This document shows, in pieces, positions 21,750 to 32,794 of a stretch of DNA of 64,000 nt. Numbering within the stretch: the stretch's first letter is position 1; each line of letters begins with the position of its first letter. The stretch is from Arthrobotrys musiformis (taxonomy: Eukaryota; Ascomycota; Orbiliomycetes; Orbiliales; Orbiliaceae). A model generated the notes under the pieces. That model had not been told where the DNA came from, ran no database searches, and worked only from the letters and a program-made list of their open reading frames with translations. Made by a program: the position numbers and the translations under genes. Location: contig JAVHJL010000005.1 in assembly GCA_036971715.1 (NCBI GenBank), positions 434,001 to 498,000 of the forward strand. The letters run 5' to 3'.

Positions 21750-22971
21750 TCAGACTTCACCTAACATTACAGCCGCTACGTCCCTCATCACACGTTCCGT
21801 GAGATATAGCTTCATCCGTTCCCACATGATTTCAGTATTACCTCTTTCCTTCCAAGCACCCCGGGATGAGATCTTCGACCTTGAAAATATGGGTCCTGGA
21901 GGTCCTTGTTCGATCGTTGAATAATGGAATGATCCAACGGTAACAACGTGGTGACAAAGATACACCAACGCGGCGACCGGGCTCTCCGTCCCTCTATCCG
22001 AAAATTTGAACGGCGGTGATACCTGTAATCCAGAGTCCCCAACGCGTTGAAACAAGTATAAGGACTCGTAATTACAGAGAGCTCCGAACCTTAAGTTATT
22101 GTATGTCATGTAGCCGTAAAGTTTGCTAACGGCTTTGACGAGCTTGGTCGGTCTCCCATCGCGGAGGCGCCCGCTGTTGAATTCCTCGATGAGGTCATCA
22201 GGTGTGGTCAAGTCCCAAGGAGTTCTCCATTCAAGTACCAACTTCTCTCTACCTCGTTCCGTCGGTGTTTCCTTGACTACAAACACACGAGTGGGGTCGT
22301 ATGGATCATAGCTAGCGCTATTATTGCAGAAACGGCCAATAATCCCGAAACACTCCCTTAACACCACCAATGCTGGGCCTTCGTATGCTATGCTAGCGAG
22401 AGAGATAACGTCGCTTTCGTCCGAGCATGACGTCGCTCGACCTGCATCAGCTCGAATAAAATCCGCGCTCATGAATTCCGGCGACTAGAATCCGCGTTCT
22501 TTGTTAGCTGGGGTGCCGTACTCGAGTACTCAGATATCGTCATCTCATCTGCTCTAATGCGATGCAGACTCACCTCGAAGCTAAGCTTGGAATCTAGAAA
22601 CCCTTTGACCTCCTCCTTGATTCCCACCCACTCGGTTAAGTCTGAGGCATACTCGCGTGGGTGCGCAGGTTTTGTTGTTTTTTTCGCGGACATAGGTTCG
22701 CAAATTATCAGCTGAGGAGCTGTAATTGCTTCCAGGAACTCAGAGAGCTGCATGGGAATGACTGCCAGCGTCTTAGCTTGCTGGGCTGATTTTCTTCCGA
22801 ATATAGTGCAAAGTGGCGGGAGGATGGTGTAGAATTCCTTGCCTTTGGGAGGACTTATAAAGCTCGAGGTGTGGGTATAAGACCGGTAATGATAGTCAAG
22901 TGTGATTCGAGGTTGGTTCGAATAGATTCGAGGCTAGGTCGAGTGCTGAGGATTGCTGAGTTAAGATGCAT
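21750..22971 (-). CDS. Orphan fungal kinase-associated domain protein, kinase domain absent
   Basis: Model: 22971-22884, 22842-22574, 22484-21750; 363 aa, phases consistent. The 89-nt intron at 22573-22485 is well supported (GTGAGT...CTAG). The 41-nt first intron is doubtful; without it one extra nucleotide near 22857 would break the frame. The core, KLYGYMTYNNLRFGALCNYESLYLFQRV followed by VSPPFKF and a hydrophobic ALVYLCHHVV segment, resembles the domain that precedes the protein-kinase domain in FunK1-like fungal proteins, as I recall that family. No glycine loop, HRD or DFG motif follows; the frame stops at 21750 and the next 250 bp are non-coding. It could be a truncated gene or a free-standing accessory domain. 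Function unknown. Confidence 0.55.
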
Positions 22972-23660
22972 GCCAAACCCATATTGAATAATACTACTGA
23001 GAACAATACACTTAGTCTAATTAGAGTTCATAAACTTTGTCGAGGAAAATAACATCATAGAACTCAAATTTTAGATATGCCAAAAGCTAAATCCTCTTCT
23101 GATTTCCAAATTCGGACCAGGCAGCTCCCACGCCGACTCTCATCTCCATCCATTGCCAGTGGAACCAATCTAAGGAAAGAACGGGGTTTTATTGAGTTGC
23201 GTTGGATTTTTTAGTGCTGGTAATCGATGTTTTAATACTTAGCGTAGCTCGCGCATACTGAACTAGCTAGAAACTACCTCGAGATATCACGATATCGCGG
23301 TACTGCATTTGTATAAGATATCACTGCATTAAGTCGGGCGTTACGATGGTGTAGAGCCCTTGTCGTAAATCTAAACCAGAGCTGATCGAAGCCGATGCTA
23401 GTATAAAGTAGCTACCTAGCTCTATATAGTAGTATATTATATATATCAGTTAGATTCGCGATATATATCCCATTTAAACCTGGAATCACAATCGATGGAC
23501 CCACCGAAGAACCCATCCCTCGTCTGCCATACCCGCATTCATTTACACCCCCAAAAAGCTTAACACTCACGCCTGCAACCCCCAACCCCAGTCTTCATAT
23601 ATAACCCCCAATTCCAACCTCGTACATCGATATCTTGTAAAAAAAAAAATATATAAAAAA
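22972..23660. other. Divergent intergenic region
   Basis: AT-rich spacer. The last 25 bp before the DUF1769 ATG are an A-run with TATATAAAAA (23639-23660), likely core promoter/leader. Contains two ATATCACGATATCGCGGTA-type short palindromes near 23285-23300. No gene seen. Confidence 0.5.
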
Positions 23661-24756
23661 ATGACAAGAAGAACAATCTCAAACTACACTCTAACCGTCA
23701 CCGCCGGGCCCTCCCGCGATCCCTCAACCCACCTCTCCGTCCCCGTCAACACCGAACAACCACTGCACTTCGACACCCCCCTCCTCTCCACAGACCTCCT
23801 CGTCCGGATCCAAAATTATCGCGGAAGTACGTCATCCAATCCTTACCCTACAGGGATCCCCAATTCAAAAATACCACATTAACTCAACACAACTAACAAA
23901 TCTTAGGCGCCTCGTCGCCGACTACCTCGCCATACTTCTCCACCACACCACACGCGGAGAACGGTGATAAATACTCCATCTCATTCTCCCCGCTGATCTT
24001 TAAAAACCCAGTGGAGGGGGATGATCTAGTCCTCGGCAACGACTTCGATGAGCCGATATCAAACAATCTACCCCCGGGGTTCAGCGTAGCCTGGAGGATC
24101 GCAAGATGGGTTATCGACCCGGGCCTCGAGGGGGATCCGTGGGCTGAAAAACCGTGGTTGGAGGGAAGAGTACTCAGCAGCGTGAACATCATCGATACCG
24201 GCGACCGCACCGCCAAAAAAGTCGACGTCCTCGAAGAAGGACTGTATAAAACCGCACTAAACGGTGATGAAGAAATCCCCCCCACCGGACCGGCGAGGAT
24301 GAAATTCTTCATCCAGGAGGAGAATAGGAAGAAGTTCACTTTCGAGAAGGGGGAGAAGTATTGGTTGGATTTTTATAATCCCTATCTCGATTTTAACGGT
24401 ACTCCCTCCCTTTAAACCCGTTACTTAGGTTGATATATACTAAATTACGTGAAGAATTCGCACTAAACCTCCCCGGCGTGTCCATCCACATCCTACAATA
24501 CTGGGACGGCCAACCGCTTCGCTACGTGCTGAAGAACCGCGTTGATCAGACAGTATACCTCGTCGTCCAATTCACCCTAACCCCAAAAGAAAACATCCCC
24601 CCGTCCCCTTCCTCCTCCTCCTCCTCAAACGAAGACAGCAGCGAATTCGAAGACGATGATGAAGTATACGGAGACGCCAAGGAAAGCGAGGATAAAAATC
24701 CAAACCAGAAGAGTAAGAACCCGCCAACCGAAATGGGTCACGATGAAATCGACTAA
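23661..24756 (+). CDS. DUF1769 (UPF0590) family protein
   Basis: Model: 23661-23826, 23907-24398, 24455-24756; 319 aa, introns 80 and 56 nt with ACTAACA and ATACTAAAT branch-like sites. The family core is clear: KYSISFSPLIFKNPVEGDDL, VLGNDFDEPISNNLPPGFS, WRIARWVIDPGLEGDPWAEK, LEGRVLSSVN, and after the second splice DFNEFALNLPGVSIHILQYWDGQPLRY. These match the DUF1769 pattern of fungal UPF0590 proteins (S. pombe SPAC/SPCC409.17c type), whose role is unknown. The C-terminal 60 residues are acidic and Ser-rich. No signal peptide or membrane segment. Confidence 0.85.
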
Positions 24757-25306
24757 ACAACCCCAACCTCGTTTTAATTCGATCGGAGGGAGTAATATAG
24801 GCCGCAAATCCAAAATAAAAGGTTGGGCTCGGTTGGCGAGTAGGTGGAAATAGGGCCCTCCTCAAAAGCGGGAAGTTTGGTTATCTGAAATTCAGGCGTT
24901 CGTTACAGGAGTTTCTTTTGCTTCTCGCATGCGTTTTTTTTATAGATCATTTCTTCTTCTCATTTGGTTTAATGCAAGCGTTCTTCCCGCCTCGTAACAT
25001 TTGTAATCATCCTATAAAATATAATTTTATAGCAAGAAAAGGATAGTTAAAATTCTCAAAAGCCAATGCAAAGGAAACCCTCCAAATATCCATCTTGTGT
25101 ATACCGAACCAGCCAATGCGCATTCTTAATCCAACTTAAGCCTCATAATGATATTGCTTCCGACGTCTTCAAAGAAAACCGCGAGAACGTCAACACTTCT
25201 TCCACACCAAGAATATAAAGAAATCCAAAGCCCGCCTCGAGAACCAACCGCTGTATCGGTGTATCTCTAAACCAAGACCCATCAAATAATTTCCACCTTC
25301 CACCCC
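24757..25306. other. Convergent intergenic region
   Basis: Probable 3' UTRs of the DUF1769 and AMP deaminase genes; an ATAAAATATAATTTTATAG hairpin-like AT stretch lies near 25012-25033. No coding signal. Confidence 0.5.
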
Positions 25307-28300
25307 CTACAACAACCCCGTGCCTTTAACCCCTTCTTCATCCGCCCCTCCATCTTTAGTGCTCCCTTCCCCCTCAGCAACAGGCATGGTAGTCGTCCTC
25401 TGCCGACTGATCATTCCCGGCCAAACCCTCGGTTCTCCGGCACTAATCCCCATCTCACCCGTCGCCTTCACAATGTTATCCAAACTCGAGTCCCTCATCA
25501 ACCCAGACCCACCGCCGCTCGGACTCTTGCCTTCGTTCTTACTCCGCGTGCGGTTAAGGCTGAACCCATTGATTCGGTCAGTCGGTGTAAGTATTTCCTC
25601 ACCGCTACCGGAAGCCAACATCATCTTCGGAGTCGTGGGAGGGACTTGGTAGCTGTGAATGCTTGGAGTCATGGCGACCGAGGCTGTAGGGTTGGTATAC
25701 ATCGAAGTCGTGGGACTTTGCGGTCTGGAAACCTGGAGGCCACCGCCTTGGCCCTCCTGGCCTTTCAGGTAGTCCAATCTGTTCGCCGGCGATGTTGGCG
25801 TTTCACCGAGTTGCTGCTGAATCGGTGCGGTGAGCTTCTGTGCCGTCGGAGAGGAAGTGTATTTTACGATCCTAATAGTCGTTGTCAGTTAACGTCCGTT
25901 CACCATTGATGAAAGGGTCCCGGAAAAGGGGGCTGTTCTTACATATCCAACTCCTGATTCAAAGTCTCATCTCTGAACTGCATCCGAATATTCGGCACGT
26001 TCGTCTTCTCCATATCATTCCCATCAACACCACGCTTATACCATCCGTTACCTAACCATCTGGTCTTCAACCCTGCTTCAAACCCACTTTGTAACACACT
26101 GTTCCTAGCGAGTTCACACATGTCGACAGCAGACAGTTTATAAATTTGTGCGGCAACAGAGTATTCTTCGATCAAAGGCTCTTTGGTGAACGCAAACTGG
26201 AGGGGATCATCGGTACTCAACGAAACATTGAGACCACGCTTGAAGTATTGTAGGAAAGGGTTCTTATCATAAGCAAGGAAAAGGGCGTTGTTGGAGAGCG
26301 GACTCATGGCGATACCGATCTGGTCGAGGTAGAAGATATACTGCAGCAACGGTACCTTACGGAGCAGGATACCATGAGAGATGGAATGGCAGACCAAGAC
26401 AGCGGCGGCAAGGTGGTCGGTATCACCGGCTTCTCCACAATGCGGCCGAAGGACGAAAGTATTGAACCCCCTCTGCTTTCTCCACATATTCAGGGACGCA
26501 AGGTTGGCGAAGAGGTAGTAGAGCCAGTAGCTGTACGGCGGGTTTTGACCAGTATTCCAGACCTTCGGGAAGGGGAACTTGCGGTACAGTCTACGTTCGG
26601 GCTTACTCTCATCGTCGACGCTGTCAATACCGACAACTCGCTGAAGGAAAACGTGGAGTTTGGGGTGAGATGCAGGGTTCTTCGTGACCTCGAAGAGGGG
26701 CTTGAAGATATTCCTCACTACCTCTTCAAAAGTTTGAACGAGGTTCTCAGCCTTGTAGATATTGTAAAGACGAGGGATTTGGATCAACCAGCGGACATTG
26801 TGCGAGAACAGCTTGTTGTCAACGACCCATGCGGCAAGTTTATCCCACTCATCCTCGGAGCGGCCGTAGATCGAAATCCTGTACTCCGCCATCTGGTACT
26901 TCGAGGCCTCCAGATCGGAAACAACCTCGCGAGTGATCTCAGCCAAGAATTTACCCTTAGAGTAGTTATCCGTCTTGAGGAAAATTGTACGTAGACGGGA
27001 CTCCCCGATGGGGTTGTACTTCAAATTGAACTTGTCAAATCGGTGGAAAGAGTCGGTATGGGCATGCATATCAAGCGTGTCGATACTAAGGTCGTATGCT
27101 GTAAGGTTGATACTCTCGAACACCTCTCGGAGCGTCAAGTGCTTCCCGTCACGGAATATCACGATATCATCCGGACACTTCTTCATCTTGCTCTTGATGA
27201 AACGGAGTAGATGCTTCTGATTCATGCAAGCGGAATGATGAACGTGGGTATCGACCTTTCTGACGTTGTAAAAGTCTCTGTGGGGCACTCGCTTCGAGTC
27301 TGCCATTTCTTGGTACTCATTGAGAAGGGAGTACAAATTCCATTTGCCTTCAAGATAGCTAAGCCGCCTGAAAGCGAAAGACTTGCTAGGCCCATCGGAG
27401 CTGATGTTGAGAACCTCTTCGAGATCCATGTAGTACTCTCTAATTGTCGGTATAGCGACGATCGGGAGGTCGTTATCCATAGCTATAGAACGTTAGTATC
27501 AAATACGACTCTTCGGGAAAGAGCAGAATTGTGATCCTACCTTTGCGGTTCTCGTAGACCTGGAATACACCGGTATCGTCCAACCGGAACTCCATCTCAT
27601 CCTCTCCGGGCATTTCGCACTCCTCGAATTCGAAGTCGCTGCCAATATCCTGACCGGGTTTCCTCATTTTCCCACCGGCGCGATTCAATTCAGCAGAGCC
27701 ATCGATGCCGTACATCGGATCATCCCGTGGGGGTAGTACCTGCGAGCCCTCTGGGACCCAAACAGGCGGTGGAGGTGGCGGGTAGATCTTCCACGCAGGG
27801 TCATCCTTCGGGTTGTCGGTTGGACCCTGAAGAGAGAGTCGGATATACTTGTGTCGGAGATCGAGAATCTTCTGCACGTTCGTGTAGATGGTCTGAAGCT
27901 CGGCCGTGATACCAGCATCCTCTATTATACAATTAGCCCCAAATTCCCATGAGATAATAGCGAATACGATAGAATGGACCACTTACGTCCGACATAACCT
28001 CCACCAGCGGCCTGATTTCCCGCCGCGGGGCCATTATTTATCGCATTGAAACCCGTCATATTCGGCGCCTGCACCTCAGCCTCACCCAATGGCTTCTCAA
28101 AGGACCCATACCCCAACGGCATCGCCTTCTGCGCCTGAGCACCATAGCTCTTCACGCTCCCAGCCTTACTTCCACCTCTACTAGCCTGCAAATGCGCCGA
28201 ATAATCCAATGGAGAGAACCCACCGAACGCTTGCGCAGCTTTAGGTGCAATGGCCGGCGAAGCAGCTACAGACCCTTGCTGCGAAACCCCAGCATCAACC

Positions 28301-28976
28301 AACGGACCGGTCATGGTATTAACACGCGATAGTTGGCTGTAGAACAATTTCGCATCCGTCTGTTTCAAGGCCTTATCTTCTTGATAATCATAAAATGCGT
28401 TTTGTTGTTGCCGTTTCGCTTCCTCCTCGTCCGAACCTCGCTCTGGCGATTCATCATCGCGATTGTCGTCGGAGGGGTGGTGGTGATGGCCGGCATTAGT
28501 ATTACTTTGGCCGTCAATGTTGAAGAGCTGGTGCTTAAGGCCGCCGATGGTCAAGCCGGACTTGCTATCGTGCGAGGTGAGGGAGTGCCCCAGGTGGGAG
28601 TACTCGTCGTCTGACTCCGGGTGGTTGGTTACATGCGTTGGCAGAAGCGACGGGGACGAGTTTGCGGAACCAGCTGGGGAGAAGGAAGTTATGCCAGCTG
28701 GAATCTCGCAGCACAACCAGTTAGCGGTCTTGATTCGAGGCTTTTTTTACGAGATTCTAGATGGTCTAGACGGATACAAGAAGCGGGAAGCAGGAGACGG
28801 GGGACAATGAGGGGTCTAGTGAGAAGGATATATCCTGGACAAACTAATGGAGCGGGAGGGAGGGGGTTCATGGCATGGCGTGAGGCAAGCAGGCAAGGCG
28901 GGAGGAGGTGTGGAGATGTGGAGATGTGCAGCACGGTGGATAAGAATAGCTCAAACTCGCACTCACCGCCAGTCAT
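25307..28976 (-). CDS. AMD1: AMD1, AMP deaminase
   Basis: Model: 28976-28967, 28697-27987, 27921-27541, 27482-25943, 25871-25307; 1,068 aa, all phases consistent. AMP deaminase converts AMP to IMP and ammonia in the cytosol. Catalytic signatures: the zinc-ligand segment VDTHVHHSACMNQKHLLRF, RPHCGEAGDTDHL, and SLSTDDPLQFAFTKEPL; substrate loops NLKYNPIGESRLR and MSPLSNNALF also fit. The N-terminal 240 residues are low-complexity and regulatory in this family; the last 150 are Ser/Thr/Pro rich. The start is inferred: the frame upstream of 28697 meets TAA at 28749-28747 before any ATG, whereas ATGACTGGCG followed by GTGAGT (28976-28961) splices in phase to GCTGGCATAACT. That gives a 10-nt first coding exon and a 269-nt intron. 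The enzyme call is certain, the first exon probable. Confidence 0.93.
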
Positions 28977-30702
28977 TGTGTCCAACAGCGAGCGATCTAG
29001 AAGCGTCTGGATTGAAGCTTGGCCTGGCGTCACCTGGCGATTAAAACTCGGTGTCGATGGTGTACCAGGCAGCGGTATATGCGTACAACCGGCGGTACAC
29101 AGTAAGTAGTTAGTTAGTATACAGTGGGTGCTCTATGTAATGCAATGTGAGTGTGCAGCTGAGAGTGTTCTGATGATATGGTATCGATCGCGACCAGCCC
29201 AGGCCCAGATGCAGTCTATGGGAACAATACTCGACACGGCGATGCGACGGTTTATGAGGCCGATGAATGCGAGATGAAAATGGTGAAGCAATGCAAGTGC
29301 AAGTACAAAGCACAAATACGAAGTCCAGACAGATCAAGTCAACGGAGGTTGGAGGTTGGGTTCTTTCTTCTTTCTTCTTTCATCCAGCAAGATAAAAGGT
29401 TGTCTGTCAATTAAACTCCAGATTCAAGCAGAATCAGTCACATTACCAGAAACACCACCGCCGGCTGGCCCTGGCATGGCCAATGACGAGTACGGAACAG
29501 GCCCATGGCCTCGAACGGGTAACATACACTGATACCGTCAGGAATAGGTGGGTGAAAATAGCCTGCAGATTCTTTTACTTTTTCTCCCCTGCAGGGTGCT
29601 TCGATTGGGAGGAATTCGCATCTTATCAGGAAGCTCCAAACAGAAAGCAAGCGCTCGAAGCGGCGGCCAGTTCCGAGGGCGGTGGTGAGCGCCGTTCGAC
29701 AATTGGCTAAAGTTTTTTCAGCGCGGGCCTCCATGGCAGACATTAATATTCGCATCGATCAAAATCCAGTCAGGGGTCACGGAGAGTTTAGATCTTAGCT
29801 AAGCCTGGTATCTGGCACCAAGCTAGCTAGCTAAGGGCTAGGGAACAGCTTCCCCTGGTCGATGCTTCCTTCCCTCCAAGCTTAGATTGATTCGAAAAGA
29901 AAAATTTTTATATATAAAGTTGGAGACATTTAAAAGGCTACCAAGGGAGCTCGAGCTCGAGGTTTTAGATTCGAGAATTCGAGGGATCTGAATATTAATA
30001 CGTATCAGATTGGATATCTGGACTGCAAGAACGATGATGTCACTGTGCGTCTCGACCCTTGCAGCCTTTTTCGGGGCCCACACAGGTACTTGAACCAAGT
30101 ATGTGCTTCTCACTTGGGGAAGTGTATATGTATCGTGGAATAGGCGACTCGAGATTGGTCAATATCATATCGACCAGTTCGGATTCGGCCTGCAATACTT
30201 TTGGGTTTCAAAAGAAAACATACTTCCTGCAGTAGTATATAATATAAGAAAATAACAATCGTCAAGTTCATAAGTTTTCGGAGAAGCATAGTGATTCCAA
30301 GGTATATATGCGTATCGAGGTACAGTAAAGGACGTTGGCTCTATTTCCTGCATCAATCCTGCATCCCGACCGATACCGGTGCTCCATCATCCTCGTTTGC
30401 TTCATCCATCCATGCCAGCCGACTTGTGTAGACACCATAATTCGTACCACCGAATAGATGCACTTCTCCGCCTTAGATAACAATATCTTACCCGTTCAGG
30501 TCCCGAAAAAAAGGGGTGGGGAGTATGTGATAGAAATAGAGAGAAAAGAATAATAATAATAATGATCATAATAGTAACAATAGAAAACAGGGTCACACAC
30601 GATTAATGATAATTCTTGTAGAGTTCGTTACAGAAAGAGTAATCAAAAAAAAGAAAATGAAGAACAAAGGAATAGGAACAGGTATTCATCAAAATCATAT
30701 GA
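28977..30702. other. Intergenic region upstream of AMD1
   Basis: 1.7 kb between AMD1's start and the end of GRX3/4, both on the minus strand. It holds the AMD1 promoter and the glutaredoxin 3' UTR, with an (AAT/ATA) tract near 30550-30562. Short frames show no family resemblance. Confidence 0.5.
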
Positions 30703-31500
30703 TCACGACGGAACCACCTGCTCACTCAAGAACTCCTCATTATTCTCGAACTCCTCCTTGACAATATCCAACCCTCCCACTAGATTTCCCTCGTGGTACA
30801 GCTGGGGATAGGTTGGCCAATCGCTGTACTCCTTCAATCCCTGTCTAACCTCATCATCCTTGAGGATATTGAAGAACCCGTACCGGATATTACGCTCCCG
30901 GAGAATAGCCACCAGCTGCCTGCTGAACCCGCACTTGGGTTCTGCCGGGGTACCCTTCATGAACAGCATGACCGGAGCAGCATTGACAAGTTTCGTTAGA
31001 CGTTCGTGCAGCGATTCCTCCTCCAGCTCTACATCATCCGTTGTGGCGTTATCCGTGGTACCGTTGGGGTCTGCAGAAGCCACAGCGGCAGCAGAATCGT
31101 AACCACTGCTAGCTGGAGCAGCAACCTTCTGGGCAGGAGGGATGGCAAGGAGGACCTTGCCGGCGGCACCGCTGAGCGATTGGATGGCATCGTTCAGCTC
31201 CTTGGGGTCGGCACCAGAGATCTTACGTAAGATCTGGCGATTCTTGACGAGGACGAAAAAGGGAACGGCAGAGACTTCATATTCCTCGGAGACATCGGGA
31301 ACCTCTTCGGCGTCTATGGAGATGAAGACGGCCTTGTCGGGCGAGGAAGCACCGGCGATGGTGGCAAATGCCTCGTTCATCTGTCTGCAGGGAGCAGCCC
31401 ATGATGTGTGGAAGGAGATAGCGAGGAGGATATTGTCGGGAACAGAGGCAAAGACCTCTCGGAAGGCCTCGACGGTTGTCGGAGTGTGCAGTGTCGCCAT
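30703..31500 (-). CDS. Monothiol CGFS glutaredoxin, Grx3/Grx4 type
   Basis: Single exon, 265 aa. An N-terminal thioredoxin-like domain (1-120) has the modified active site W34-A-A-P-C38, where classical thioredoxin has WCGPC, so only one active cysteine is kept. After an Ala/Asp/Glu linker, the glutaredoxin domain (165-260) has KGTPAEPKCGFSRQ with CGFS at 190-193, DWPTYPQLYHEGNLVGGLDIV and the GSH-binding WPTYPQ. These proteins bind a 2Fe-2S cluster with glutathione and deliver iron status to regulators; in Aspergillus the homologue GrxD acts on HapX and SreA, in yeast Grx3/4 act on Aft1. Motifs resembling SreA and HapX targets lie upstream. Identification is firm; the regulatory link is inference. 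Confidence 0.96.
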   Translation of the reverse strand: MATLHTPTTVEAFREVFASVPDNILLAISFHTSWAAPCRQMNEAFATIAGASSPDKAVFISIDAEEVPDVSEEYEVSAVPFFVLVKNRQILRKISGADPKELNDAIQSLSGAAGKVLLAIPPAQKVAAPASSGYDSAAAVASADPNGTTDNATTDDVELEEESLHERLTKLVNAAPVMLFMKGTPAEPKCGFSRQLVAILRERNIRYGFFNILKDDEVRQGLKEYSDWPTYPQLYHEGNLVGGLDIVKEEFENNEEFLSEQVVPS

Positions 31501-32794
31501 TCTTCTTTATTTTTTTGTTCTATTTTATGTTATTTTTATTTTTATTTTTATTTTTTGGCGGTAGAAGAATTTAGAGCCTCGGTCGGGTTGTTGCGGTCAA
31601 GCTCAAGCTTGGCAGGTGGAGGGGTAGCTGCTCTGAACGGTCGGTCGGTCGGGCGGCTTTGGAGGGGTAAATCTTAAGTCAATCGAATGACAGAGAGTAA
31701 TAATAATGCACCGACAAGAGCAATGCAGCAGGAATGAGGCGTAGTGATATTATCAGATGGAGGCCGGGCGGTGGGAAATCAGATCGATCAGATTGGAGAT
31801 GACAAAGAAGAAAAAGAATCAAGAATCAGTCGGAGGGAGGGATTTTCCCGTCCTGTTCTTTTTATCTGATCCGGTTTGGTCTGGCCGGCTGGTCTGGCTG
31901 GGCTGTTCTACCGGGGTTAATCAAGCTAGTTTTATATGGTGTGCGAGCTGAGCTGAGGGACGGCGAGGACAAGAATTTTATAGCGGCACCGAAGCGGGGA
32001 CGATTTCTAATCGAAGATTTCGCCATTTCCATTTCCATTTGACTCCCCGCCGCGTGGGCTGATCGTCTTTCAAACGGCTTATACTAGCGCCGCTATTGGA
32101 ACATCACACACCATCGATGCCGAATCGATGCTGATACTTACTGAGATATCTATCGTGGCGGAGATATCCCAGCTGAATGAACGAGGCCGCTTACCTAACC
32201 CGGCTGCCACGCTACCTGAGCAGCTAGCTAGCTCAGCAGTTATAACTGGCGCATTTCCCGGGGTCTCCACTCCCACGCATCTGTCATGTTCGACCCCCCA
32301 GCATTTATATAATAGTATACCTTATACTTGGTTGTATTATACATAGGTAGTTTGTGGACAGACATCAATCACAATTAAAGATGAAGCTTTAATTACTTCA
32401 GGAGCCTTTGGAACTCGCCCAACTCGCCATCTTGAACAGCAGCGTTAAATTGGCTGTGGGTCACCCGTACAGCCGTTGTCCTGGTTCGACCTGCTGCCAC
32501 GAGATTATTGCAATTTCCCTAGCGAACGGTTCCCACCGCCTGACGTCGTCTGTACACTACTTAATTCCTAACATACCTCTTATAGTACTACTTAGAATAG
32601 GTATATAAGTGCATAGAAGAGTAGGCACTTAGTTGCTGCTTAAGCCTTCCTAAGCTTATCTATTGTGATATATATATTTCTATATCATCTCCGGTTGTTC
32701 CTCTCCTTTCTTTCTACTATTTTCTGTCTATTTGTCTGTCAGCTTGTTACATAGCTTCCTGAGCTTCCTTTCAATCCATACCAAACACCAAACC
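31501..32794. other. Divergent promoter region GRX3/4 and RIC8
   Basis: 1.3 kb. The GRX-proximal part has a (TTTTTA)n tract (31518-31556), a CGGTCGGTCGG repeat (31640-31652) and ATCAGAT motifs (31752-31870). The RIC8-proximal end is T/C-rich (32693-32745), typical of a fungal leader, and a TTAAGC half-site lies at 32640-32645. Confidence 0.6.
31752..31870 (-). promoter_or_regulatory. Candidate iron-regulator site cluster upstream of the glutaredoxin gene
   Basis: ATCAGAT occurs three times on the plus strand (31752-31758, 31778-31784, 31787-31793), and TTATCTGAT at 31862-31870 is the exact reverse complement of ATCAGATAA, a match to the SreA GATA-factor consensus ATCWGATAA. On the minus strand CCAAT (31796-31792) is followed after 12 nt by ATT (31779-31777), fitting the CBC:HapX pattern CSAAT-N12-RWT. 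The cluster starts about 250 bp upstream of the glutaredoxin ATG and is 925 bp from RIC8. Consensus sequences are from memory; binding is inference. Confidence 0.5.
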
